NCBI GenBank assembly: GCA_964403785.1
Contig: CAYOHM010000020.1
Coordinates: 1-26,472, forward strand
Direction of reading: 5' to 3'
Source of the DNA: MGBC120314 sp964403785
Lineage (GTDB): Bacteria > Bacillota > Clostridia > Lachnospirales > Lachnospiraceae
Length of the DNA stretch: 26,472 nt
Shown here: piece by piece, positions 9,290 to 16,183 of the stretch
Layout: every line of letters starts with the position of its first letter
Position numbering within the stretch: the stretch's first letter is position 1
Translations under genes and position numbers: made by a program
The notes under the pieces: model-generated
Told to the model about the DNA's origin: nothing
What the model saw: only the letters and a program-made list of their open reading frames with translations
Database searches by the model: none

Positions 9290-9369
9290 AAATCAAACGG
9301 TTTATGGGTGTAAAAAATGCTTAAAAATGTCTTTTGAATCGAATAATATTATTAAAAATCCACAATGTA

Positions 9370-9383
9370 TGCAAACGTTCTCA
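9370..9383. promoter_or_regulatory. LacI-type operator 2
   Basis: TGCAAACGTTCTCA differs from operator 1 at one base. The two centres are 94 bp apart, close to nine turns of B-DNA, so both sites face the same side of the helix, as expected for a repression loop. It lies about 10 bases upstream of the candidate -35 of the next promoter. Confidence 0.68.
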
Positions 9384-9393
9384 CACTTTTGAG

Positions 9394-9422
9394 CTTGTCT
9401 TTTAAAATCAATTGATTATACT
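9394..9422 (+). promoter_or_regulatory. Candidate promoter of the YezD-like gene
   Basis: CTTGTC/TTGTCT at 9394-9400 and TATACT at 9417-9422 are spaced 16-17 bp. This would give a leader of about 60 bases before the small gene. It sits directly downstream of operator 2, so the LacI regulator could control it. The -35 is weak. Confidence 0.45.
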
Positions 9423-9488
9423 GGAAGAAATACATATAGATAAAGGTTCTTGCTTAGTTTCGCAACACCTGATATGGGAGGAAAAGAA

Positions 9489-9635
9489 ATGGAGAATCGT
9501 AAAGGTATATCGGAACAGGATATTCGTACTGTCAAGGAATTTATCGAATCCGTCAAATTCGGTTCGGTGAGCATAATCATTCAGGATGGTAAGATTGTCC
9601 AGATTGAGAAAAATGAGAAGCTCCGTTTAAAATAG
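9489..9635 (+). CDS. YezD/DUF2292-like small protein
   Basis: This is a 48-residue protein. The ATG at 9489 is chosen because GGGAGG sits 7 bases upstream; an in-frame TTG further upstream has no such site. The sequence VKFGSVSIIIQDGKIVQIEKNEK matches my memory of the YezD/DUF2292 family, small cytoplasmic proteins with a short beta-rich core and unknown function. My recollection, unverified, is that such genes often lie near sulfur-metabolism loci, which would fit the genes downstream. It is the first gene after the two LacI-type operators. Confidence 0.72.
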   Translation: MENRKGISEQDIRTVKEFIESVKFGSVSIIIQDGKIVQIEKNEKLRLK

Positions 9636-9682
9636 GATTACTAAAAAATAGAATAAGATTAAAATGGAATGACAATGAAAAA

Positions 9683-9703
9683 GCTATAAGCAAAACTTAT
9701 AGC
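9683..9703 (+). other. Perfect hairpin downstream of the YezD-like gene
   Basis: GCTATAAG pairs perfectly with CTTATAGC around a 5-base loop (CAAAA). No T-tract follows, so it is not a standard terminator. It may protect the 3' end of the upstream message or be a protein-binding site just before the next promoter. Function unknown. Confidence 0.5.
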
Positions 9704-9723
9704 AAGCCATAAAAGAAACAATG

Positions 9724-9752
9724 TTGACTGTAAAATAAGGGATGCTTATAAT
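9724..9752 (+). promoter_or_regulatory. Strong sigma-A-type promoter of the nitrogenase-like operon
   Basis: TTGACT (9724-9729) and TATAAT (9747-9752) are separated by exactly 17 bp, near-consensus for the housekeeping sigma factor. Transcription would start around 9759, about 20 bases before an intrinsic terminator and about 85 bases before the first NifX-like gene. No sigma-54-type -24/-12 box is evident. Confidence 0.75.
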
Positions 9753-9779
9753 TTGTATTATTAAAAGCTGACTGGACGA

Positions 9780-9823
9780 CCGGAGGCAATATGTATATGA
9801 AACATATTGCCTCCGGTTTTTTT
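9780..9823 (+). terminator. Intrinsic terminator in the operon leader (probable attenuator)
   Basis: A perfect 14-bp stem (CCGGAGGCAATATG at 9780-9793 with its complement at 9803-9816), a 9-base loop and seven T residues form a textbook terminator. It lies between a near-consensus promoter and the first gene of the cluster, so most transcripts from that promoter should stop here unless termination is relieved. The left arm also contains GGAGG and ATG, which would be hidden in the stem. It may equally end the upstream YezD-like transcript. Confidence 0.85.
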
Positions 9824-9844
9824 ATTTTTGCAGGGAGAACGGAT

Positions 9845-10222
9845 ATGAGAGTTAAAATTGCCGTTGCATCAACGGATGGAAAGATTGTAAATCAACATTT
9901 TGGCAGAGCAGACACATTCTATATTGTCGAGGCAGATACAGAGGCTGCAGAACAATTTGAACTGCAGGAAATAAGAACGGTCAATGCTTTTTGTGAGGGC
10001 GGCGAGCACAATGATGCTCGTTTGAAAAAAGCCATAGAAGAAATTGCTGATTGTGAGTATGTATTGGTAAGCAAAATCGGATACAGAGCTGCAAACGCTT
10101 TAGAAGCGGCGGGCATAAGTGTGTATGAACTTCCCGGTGTCATCAGGGAGTCCGTTGTGCAGCTGCTCAATTATATAGAAGTCCAGAATATGATAAATGG
10201 TCTGGCAGGCAAAAGAGAATAG
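9845..10222 (+). CDS. NifX/NifB C-terminal-like dinitrogenase cofactor-binding protein
   Basis: This is a 125-residue protein. The ATG at 9845 is preferred over upstream in-frame ATGs at 9791 and 9797, which lie inside the terminator hairpin; AGGGAG is 7 bases before it. It shows the Nif cofactor-binding fold (PF02579 type): VKIAVASTDGKIVNQHFGRA at the N-terminus, the DARLKKAIEEIADCEYVLVSKIG block and a C-terminal helix. Members bind or carry the iron-sulfur cofactor precursor made by NifB. It is the first gene after the leader and is followed 13 bases later by a second member, with the NifB gene after that. The exact role (carrier, storage or regulator) cannot be assigned. Confidence 0.87.
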   Translation: MRVKIAVASTDGKIVNQHFGRADTFYIVEADTEAAEQFELQEIRTVNAFCEGGEHNDARLKKAIEEIADCEYVLVSKIGYRAANALEAAGISVYELPGVIRESVVQLLNYIEVQNMINGLAGKRE

Positions 10223-10235
10223 GAGGTAGTGTGAA

Positions 10236-10676
10236 GTGTCGTACAAGATTGCAATAGCATCAACAGATGGAGCTGTTATTGATGAAAGCTTCAGAAATGC
10301 CGAAAAATTCCGGATTATTGAAGTGAATGATGATGGAACCTATAAGCTTGTAGAGGTTAGGGAATTTCGTAATGAAGGAGAATCCGAAGAAGCGGCTAAG
10401 GACTGTGGAGGCAGCGCAGGCTGCGGCAAAGGCACAGGATGCGGTACAGGTATGGGCTGCACTGAAGCATCACCCAAGCTTTTGCTTGTCGCAGATTGCC
10501 GCTGCCTGATATGTACTCAGATAGGAGTCAAAGCCTTCAAGCAGTTGGAAAAGAAAGCAATTAGCGCTTTTGAGATAGACTGCAGTATTGATGAGGCAAT
10601 GGGAAAAATTATCAATTATTATCACAAGGTTGATAATCATCAGTCATTGCGAGGACTTGCAAAGGGACAGAAATAA
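10236..10676 (+). CDS. Second NifX-like cofactor-binding protein with a cysteine-rich insert
   Basis: This 146-residue protein begins at a GTG with AGGAGG 9 bases upstream, the AGG overlapping the previous stop. The N-terminus (YKIAIASTDGAVIDESF) parallels the preceding NifX-like protein, but the usual HFGRA is replaced by SFRNA. A Gly/Cys-rich insert at residues about 57-75 carries Cys57, 63, 69 and 75, followed by Cys88, 90 and 93. Seven cysteines around a cofactor-carrier fold suggest that it binds its own metal or iron-sulfur cluster, which is inference. It sits directly before the NifB gene, supporting a role as NifB-cofactor carrier or partner. Confidence 0.82.
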   Translation: MSYKIAIASTDGAVIDESFRNAEKFRIIEVNDDGTYKLVEVREFRNEGESEEAAKDCGGSAGCGKGTGCGTGMGCTEASPKLLLVADCRCLICTQIGVKAFKQLEKKAISAFEIDCSIDEAMGKIINYYHKVDNHQSLRGLAKGQK

Positions 10677-10701
10677 TAACAGAAATGTGTAGGTGAATTC
10701 A

Positions 10702-11577
10702 ATGGGTGGAAATAATTATGAGAATTTAAAAAGAGAGCATCCTTGTTTTGGAGGCCACAAAAATAATAAAGGCAGGATTCATTTGCCGGTAAGTCCGGGA
10801 TGTAATATACAATGTAAATTCTGTGAGCGCAAAATCAGCGACACCGAGGTAAGACCGGGAGTTACATCACAGGTCATCACCCCGCAGGAGGCACTTGATG
10901 TTATTAAGAGGGCACTGGAGCTTTGTCCGGATATTACCGTTGCCGGAATTGCAGGCCCGGGAGATACCCTGGCAACGCCTTATGCGCTGGATACGTTTCG
11001 CTTGGTTAAACAGCATTATCCGAAGCTTTTAAAGTGCATGAGCACAAACGGACTGCTTCTTTCAGAAAAAGCAGAAGAAGTAATACAGGTAGGAATTGAT
11101 TCTCTTACGGTTACGGTAAATGCCGTTGACCCCGATATTGAGGCACGGATTAATTCGGCAATCATCTATCACGGTAAAAGGTATGAAGGTGTAGAAGCTG
11201 CAGAAATTCTTATCAGAAATCAGTTGGAGGGGATTCGAAAAGTGTCCTCTGCCGGAATTACGGTAAAGGTGAATACAGTACTTATTCCGGGAATTAATGA
11301 TAATCATATCGAAACTGTCGCAAAAACAGTAAGTGAGGCAGGGGCAACAATTTATAACATAATTCCGCTGATTCCGCAGCATGAGCTTGCAGACATTCCG
11401 GAGCCGACCTGCTTACAGATAGATGGAGCAAGAGTTAAAGCAGAAAAGTACATTGATGTATTCCGGCACTGTCAGCGATGCCGTGCAGATGCCATTGGAG
11501 TTCCGGGAGAAAGCGATTATGGAGACCAGATTTATCAGAAAAGAATCGCACATAAGGATACGTTTTCACACGGTTAG
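10702..11577 (+). CDS. nifB: NifB-like radical SAM cofactor maturase
   Basis: NifB builds the 8Fe carbide-containing precursor of nitrogenase cofactors from two 4Fe-4S clusters using SAM. The ATG at 10702 (291 residues) has AGGTGA 5 bases upstream; a GTG nine bases earlier is less likely. The N-terminal HPCFGGHKNNKGRIHLPVSP block is NifB-like, with the radical SAM CX3CX2C motif at Cys34, Cys38, Cys41 and the following ERK...RPGVTS. Further marks are AGPGD, MSTNGL, TVTVNAVDP and the C-terminal CQRCRADAIG cysteines. It lacks the fused NifX-like tail of many NifB proteins; the two preceding genes supply such domains separately. Its presence means that the downstream component-1-like proteins probably carry a NifB-derived cofactor, unlike chlorophyll or F430 reductases. 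Confidence 0.93.
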   Translation: MGGNNYENLKREHPCFGGHKNNKGRIHLPVSPGCNIQCKFCERKISDTEVRPGVTSQVITPQEALDVIKRALELCPDITVAGIAGPGDTLATPYALDTFRLVKQHYPKLLKCMSTNGLLLSEKAEEVIQVGIDSLTVTVNAVDPDIEARINSAIIYHGKRYEGVEAAEILIRNQLEGIRKVSSAGITVKVNTVLIPGINDNHIETVAKTVSEAGATIYNIIPLIPQHELADIPEPTCLQIDGARVKAEKYIDVFRHCQRCRADAIGVPGESDYGDQIYQKRIAHKDTFSHG

Positions 11578-11603
11578 ATAAATATCAGGATATACACAAA
11601 TAA

Positions 11604-11638
11604 TAGCCGATTGCGAAGCTAAATCAGGCAATGGGCTA
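11604..11638 (+). other. Hairpin upstream of the nifH-like gene
   Basis: TAGCCGATTGC (11604-11614) and GCAATGGGCTA (11628-11638) form an 11-position stem with one G-G mismatch and a 13-base loop. The run of A residues after it is not a T-tract, so it is not a terminator on this strand. It lies in the 89-base gap before nifH and could stabilise or set the level of the nifH message, as is common for this highly expressed subunit. Its left arm is shared with a sequence before the NifS gene. Confidence 0.5.
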
Positions 11639-11666
11639 AAAAAATAAAAAAGTGAGGATTTTAAAA

Positions 11667-12518
11667 ATGGGAAACTTAAGACAGGTAGCAATTTATGGCA
11701 AGGGTGGAATTGGTAAATCCACTACAACACAGAACCTTACCGCAGGACTGGTAGAGCTTGGAAAGAAGGTCATGGTAGTAGGCTGTGACCCGAAAGCTGA
11801 TTCTACAAGATTACTCCTTGGAGGACTTGCTCAGAAGACAGTACTTGATACGCTTCGAACAGAGGGAGAGGACGTAGAATTGGATAAGATTTTAAAGGAG
11901 GGCTTTGGCGGAACACGTTGTGTAGAGTCAGGCGGACCTGAACCGGGTGTAGGATGTGCCGGCCGAGGAATTATTACCTCAATTGGTCTTTTGGAACGTC
12001 TGGGAGCATACACAGAGGACTTAGATTATGTATTTTACGATGTTCTCGGTGATGTTGTATGCGGAGGCTTTGCAATGCCGATTCGTGAAGGAAAGGCACA
12101 GGAAATATATATCGTTGCAAGTGGAGAAATGATGGCACTGTATGCAGCCAACAATATTTCAAAGGGTATTCAGAAATATGCGAATAAAGGTGGAGTTCGT
12201 CTTGGCGGCATTATCTGCAACAGCCGTAATGTAGACCGTGAGGAGGACCTTTTAAGAGCATTTGCAAAGGAGCTTGGTACACAGTTAATCTATTTCGTGC
12301 CACGTGATAATATAGTGCAGCGTGCAGAAATCAATAAGCAGACGGTAATAGCTTACAAGCCGGATTCTTCACAGGCACAGGAATACAGGAATCTTGCAGA
12401 AGCAGTAGAAAACAATAAATACTTTACAATTCCGACACCTATGACACAGGAGAGATTGGAAGAAATTCTTATGGAGTATGGTCTTATGGAAGGCTTGAGA
12501 GACGATTACAGAATTTAA
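11667..12518 (+). CDS. nifH: NifH-like nitrogenase iron protein (component 2 reductase)
   Basis: A homodimer of this 283-residue ATPase would carry one 4Fe-4S cluster and deliver electrons to component 1 on ATP hydrolysis. The ATG at 11667 gives the usual MxxLRQVAIYGKGG N-terminus, with TGAGGA 8 bases upstream. Seen: P-loop GKGGIGKST near residue 10, GCDPKADSTR, the first cluster cysteine in GVGCAGRG (whose Arg is the site of ADP-ribosylation in some species), the second in DVVCGGFAMPIR, and switch II DVLGD. Length and motifs are close to true NifH. It is the only copy, so it must serve both component-1-like pairs. NifB precedes it and the first pair follows after 21 bases. Confidence 0.95.
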   Translation: MGNLRQVAIYGKGGIGKSTTTQNLTAGLVELGKKVMVVGCDPKADSTRLLLGGLAQKTVLDTLRTEGEDVELDKILKEGFGGTRCVESGGPEPGVGCAGRGIITSIGLLERLGAYTEDLDYVFYDVLGDVVCGGFAMPIREGKAQEIYIVASGEMMALYAANNISKGIQKYANKGGVRLGGIICNSRNVDREEDLLRAFAKELGTQLIYFVPRDNIVQRAEINKQTVIAYKPDSSQAQEYRNLAEAVENNKYFTIPTPMTQERLEEILMEYGLMEGLRDDYRI

Positions 12519-12539
12519 TGAAATTAGGAGAGTAGACAT

Positions 12540-13898
12540 ATGAGTACATTTATTTCACAGCCGAGATTTACCTGTGCATTAAGTGCACAAAATACTGTTT
12601 TGGCGATTCCGAAAGCAGTTCCAATCGTTCATGCCGGACCGGGATGTTCTGCAATGATGTCCGGTTTTGCCTCAGCAGGCCATAAGGGTGAAGGTTATGT
12701 CGGAGGAAATCAGATTCCGTCAACAAATACAGATGAAAGTGCTGTTGTATTCGGAGGCGAGAATAATCTGAGAGATGAAATCAGAAGCACATTAAAGGTT
12801 ATAAAGGGAGATTTGTTTGTAGCCCTTTCCGGCTGTACCGCCGGAATTATCGGAGATGATGTGGAAGGTATTGCAGGCGAATTTGCAGAAGAAGGTTATC
12901 CTGTTGTCGGTGTTGATACACCGGGATTTAAAGGAAACAGCTATAAGGGTCATGAGCTTGTAGTTGAGGGAATTATTGAACAGTTTGTCGGCAACGTTAA
13001 GCCTTCGGTGCAACAGGGACTTGTCAATGTATTTGCGGATGTACCGACACAGAATCCTTATTGGAGAGGTGACTTGGCGCAGTTAAAGGTTCTTTTGGAA
13101 AAGATAGGTCTTAAAGTTAATATTTTATTTGGTTATACTTCAGCAGGCGTTTCTGAGTGGAAGTCCATACCAAATGCACAGTTTAACCTGTTAGTATCCC
13201 CGTGGGTAGGATTAAATGTTGTGGAGTATTTGGAAAGAAAATATCATACGCCATTTCTGCATTACCCGATTCTGCCTGTCGGTGCTAAAGAAAGCAGCAG
13301 GTTTCTCAGAACTGTTGGTGAATATGCAGGTATTGATAAGGATAAGGTTGAAGAGGTTATCAGAAAAGAAGAAAAGGAATATTATCAGTATTTTGTTGGA
13401 ACTGCAGATTTCTTCTCATCTCTTCAAAACAATCTTCCTTATGAATTGTATGTTTCAGCGGACAGCCTGTATGCCTTCGGTATTACCAAATATCTGGAGG
13501 AGGAAGTCGGATATATTCCTGAGGGAGTTTACATTGTAGATGACCCGGATTCAAGAGGTGAGAATACAGTTCGTGAGGTATTTGAAAAGGAATTTCCGGA
13601 GTATGCGGATAAGCTTGTGCTTGAGCCGGATTCGGAATTAATTATAAATAATATGAAACCGAAGCTTGCAAAGACAAAACGTGCATTGGTTCTGGGAAGC
13701 GACTGGGAAAAAGTCCCGACCAAGAAAAGTGATAATTTGTTCCTTTGTATCAGTGCTCCTATGTCTCAAAGACTGGTGGTTTCAAAAAGCTATGTGGGCT
13801 ATCATGGCGGATTAACCCTGTTAGAGGATATTTATAATAATCTCTTTGAAGCAGGAGAGATAACAGGCGCAACATATCAGGCAAAGTTAAATGATTAA
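12540..13898 (+). CDS. Nitrogenase component 1-like beta-type subunit, pair 1
   Basis: This 452-residue protein of the Oxidored_nitro family (NifK-like) would pair with the next gene's product. Cysteines matching the P-cluster ligands are kept: Cys12 (FTCALSAQ), Cys36 (AGPGCSAMM) and Cys99 (ALSGCTAGIIGDDVEG). Family blocks include GYPVVGVDTPGFKGNSYKGH, PYWRGDL and YVGYHGGLTLLEDI. It is shorter at the N-terminus than molybdenum NifK, as in nitrogenase-like groups. It follows nifH by 21 bases with TAGGAG before the ATG. The beta-before-alpha order is the reverse of classical nifDK. It is clearly paralogous to the beta-type protein of pair 2. The reaction is not predictable from sequence. Confidence 0.9.
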   Translation: MSTFISQPRFTCALSAQNTVLAIPKAVPIVHAGPGCSAMMSGFASAGHKGEGYVGGNQIPSTNTDESAVVFGGENNLRDEIRSTLKVIKGDLFVALSGCTAGIIGDDVEGIAGEFAEEGYPVVGVDTPGFKGNSYKGHELVVEGIIEQFVGNVKPSVQQGLVNVFADVPTQNPYWRGDLAQLKVLLEKIGLKVNILFGYTSAGVSEWKSIPNAQFNLLVSPWVGLNVVEYLERKYHTPFLHYPILPVGAKESSRFLRTVGEYAGIDKDKVEEVIRKEEKEYYQYFVGTADFFSSLQNNLPYELYVSADSLYAFGITKYLEEEVGYIPEGVYIVDDPDSRGENTVREVFEKEFPEYADKLVLEPDSELIINNMKPKLAKTKRALVLGSDWEKVPTKKSDNLFLCISAPMSQRLVVSKSYVGYHGGLTLLEDIYNNLFEAGEITGATYQAKLND

Positions 13899-13930
13899 TG
13901 ATTCTATAAAGAAATGGAAGGAAGAAGATT

Positions 13931-15385
13931 ATGGCTCTTGAAAAAACAGTAGAGATTAGGGAAACTCGACTTCAGACTGTTTTGACATACAACGGCGATG
14001 CAAAGAGTTTAAATGAAGACGCGTGTGAGAAAAAATTAAAAATAGGAAAATTCAAATTCAGCCAGTGCGGAAACTGTCAGGAGGGATGTGCCTTAGGACG
14101 TGTGTATCAGGTCAGGGACACCGCTGTTGTAAGCCATTCTCCGATAGGCTGCTATGGGTGTATTTCAGGCAGATATTTAGGCGGAAGACAGGTTGCTAAG
14201 GTGCGTGGCAGGGATGAATTTGTTCATCAGGCTATTTGTACTAACATCCAGGAAAAGGACACCATATACGGCGGAGTGGAAAAATTAAAGGAGACCATAC
14301 GTGAAGCCAACCGCAGATATAATCCGAAAATTATCTATGTAACAACTTCTTGTGCTTCAGGAATTGTAGGAGATGACGTGCAAAGTGTTGTTGAAACTAT
14401 GACAGAAGAACTTGGCAAAAAAGTAGTTGCATTGGAGTGTGAGGGATTTAAGTCAAAGATATGGTCCACAGGTTTTGATGTAGGGCACAATGCTGTGTTA
14501 AATTCAGCAGTTGAACCGCCCAAAAAACGTCAGATGGATTTGGTAAATATTTTTAACTTTTCCGGTACGGATTCTTTTACACCATTGCTTGGCCTGCTTG
14601 GATTAAGACCTAATTATCTTACAGAGCAGTCCACACTCGAACAGCTGGCAGAAATATCGGAGGCTGCATGTTCTGCCTCCATCTGTGAGACATTGGCGAC
14701 CTTCCCGGGAGACCGTCTGGAGAAAAAATACGGAGTTCCTCAGGTTAAAGGACCATCACCGTACGGTGTGGAATGGACGGACCAGTGGCTCAGGGAAATT
14801 GCCACATTGACGGGCAAGGAAGATATTGTGGAGGAAGCGATTGAAAAAGAGCACAAGAGGATTGAACCGGAGCTGAACGAGCTTAGAGAGTTCTTTAAAG
14901 GCAAAAAGGTTTATATTTTCTCGGGCTGCTCATATGCCCATAATATGGCGAGTGTATGTAATGACCTTGGCTTGGAGATTATTGGTATCACAACATACCA
15001 CCATGACCAGGAGTATGACAATCCGGAAATTAATACATTGAAGTATTTGGTGGATACCGTAGGCAATATACCAAATTACACCATTTGTAACAAACAGCCA
15101 TATCAGGTAATTAAATTTTTGAAAAATTTGGATCCGGACTTTTTGATTGTCCGTCACGAGTCATTAACTGTACTTGGATATAAATTAGGTATTCCGTCAA
15201 TTATGGAGGGTGACTCTAACAAGTGTGTAGGATACGAAGGAGTTCTGGATTTGGGCAGAAGAATCAAGACTATATTAAAAACCGGCAAATTGTTCAGGAA
15301 TATTGCTGACCATGTGGAGTTTCCGTATACAGACTGGTGGATGGATGATGCCGTAGACCCATTTTATTTTGTCGACGAGAAATAG
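13931..15385 (+). CDS. Nitrogenase component 1-like alpha-type subunit, pair 1
   Basis: This 484-residue NifD-like protein has likely P-cluster-type ligands at Cys49 (CGNC), Cys74 (SHSPIGC) and Cys141 (VTTSCASGIVGDD), plus extra Cys32, Cys46 and Cys53. Cys252 in ASICETLATF aligns without gaps, relative to the following EKKYGVP, with Cys275 of Azotobacter NifD, the cofactor ligand. The segment around His442 (GIPFRQMHSW in NifD) reads GIPSIMEGDS here, placing Glu426 where the cofactor histidine should be. This supports a NifB-derived cofactor held differently from FeMoco and is a main reason to doubt nitrogen reduction. The substrate is unknown; the next gene encodes a transport ATPase. Confidence 0.9.
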   Translation: MALEKTVEIRETRLQTVLTYNGDAKSLNEDACEKKLKIGKFKFSQCGNCQEGCALGRVYQVRDTAVVSHSPIGCYGCISGRYLGGRQVAKVRGRDEFVHQAICTNIQEKDTIYGGVEKLKETIREANRRYNPKIIYVTTSCASGIVGDDVQSVVETMTEELGKKVVALECEGFKSKIWSTGFDVGHNAVLNSAVEPPKKRQMDLVNIFNFSGTDSFTPLLGLLGLRPNYLTEQSTLEQLAEISEAACSASICETLATFPGDRLEKKYGVPQVKGPSPYGVEWTDQWLREIATLTGKEDIVEEAIEKEHKRIEPELNELREFFKGKKVYIFSGCSYAHNMASVCNDLGLEIIGITTYHHDQEYDNPEINTLKYLVDTVGNIPNYTICNKQPYQVIKFLKNLDPDFLIVRHESLTVLGYKLGIPSIMEGDSNKCVGYEGVLDLGRRIKTILKTGKLFRNIADHVEFPYTDWWMDDAVDPFYFVDEK

Positions 15386-15413
15386 AGAAATTCATTAGGC
15401 TGGGAGGATAAAA

Positions 15414-16166
15414 ATGATAGAGGTTTTGGATGTACATAAGGCTTTTGGAAAAAATGAAGTATTAAAGGGTGTCAGCCTCACTGTGGAAAAAGGCGATGTA
15501 GTCGTTATTTTAGGACCATCGGGAAGCGGAAAAACAACCCTTCTGAGAAGTATAAATTTTTTGGAAAAAGCAGACCACGGCACCTTGAAAATAAACGAGC
15601 ACACATATGACTTAAAGAACGCCAGCCGTAAGGAAATTTTACAGGTAAGAAGGGAAACAGCGTTTGTTTTTCAAAATTACAACCTGTTTCAAAATAAGAC
15701 TGCGCTTGAAAATGTTATGGAAGGTCTTGTGATTGCCAGAAAAGTTCCAAAGGATATTGCTGAAAAGAAGGCAAAGGAAGCGCTGGATAAGGTGAAGCTT
15801 TCTGATAGATATGACTATTATCCGGCTAGCCTGTCGGGCGGGCAGCAGCAGCGTGTCGGAATAGCAAGGGCAATCGTATTGGATCCGGAGGTTATACTTT
15901 TTGATGAGCCGACATCTGCACTTGACCCTGAATTAGTAGGAGAAACCTTGAATATTATGAAGGATGTCGCAGAGGAAGGTGTCACTATGATTGTTGTCAC
16001 TCATGAAATGTCCTTTGCGGAGGATGTTGCAAATAAAGTTATTTTTATGGATGGCGGCGTAATAGTGGAGGAAGGAACACCGGAAGAAATCTTCTATAAA
16101 CCGAAAGAAGAACGAACAAGACAATTTTTGAAGCGTATATTACCGGAGTTTACATACACAATCTAG
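15414..16166 (+). CDS. Amino-acid/cystine-type ABC transporter ATPase
   Basis: This 250-residue cytoplasmic ATPase is of the polar amino acid (GlnQ/TcyN) class: Walker A GPSGSGKTT (34-42), Q-loop FQNYNLF, signature LSGGQQQR, Walker B VILFDEPTSALD, and H-loop VVTHEMSFA. It would energise import through the two permeases encoded at 19915-21332. Its gene is lodged between the two nitrogenase-like pairs with GGGAGGA before the ATG, so transporter and reductase genes are tied into one transcription unit. A sulfur amino acid or thioether is the likeliest cargo because of the neighbouring cysteine synthase and the overall resemblance to Tcy systems; this is inference. Confidence 0.92.
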   Translation: MIEVLDVHKAFGKNEVLKGVSLTVEKGDVVVILGPSGSGKTTLLRSINFLEKADHGTLKINEHTYDLKNASRKEILQVRRETAFVFQNYNLFQNKTALENVMEGLVIARKVPKDIAEKKAKEALDKVKLSDRYDYYPASLSGGQQQRVGIARAIVLDPEVILFDEPTSALDPELVGETLNIMKDVAEEGVTMIVVTHEMSFAEDVANKVIFMDGGVIVEEGTPEEIFYKPKEERTRQFLKRILPEFTYTI

Positions 16167-16183
16167 GAATCAGGAGGAACAAA

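Noticed and set aside
9791..9799. Upstream ATGs as the start of the first NifX-like protein
   Set aside because: Both lie inside the perfect terminator hairpin; the ATG at 9845 has its own ribosome binding site and starts exactly at the family N-terminus.
9264..9844. Riboswitch (SAM, T-box, moco or similar) ahead of the nitrogenase-like operon
   Set aside because: I looked for conserved cores of these classes and saw none; the transcribed leader before the terminator is too short.
10090..10103. TGCAAACGCTTTAG as a third LacI/cre-type operator
   Set aside because: It is inside a coding region and its right half does not complete the palindrome; probably chance.
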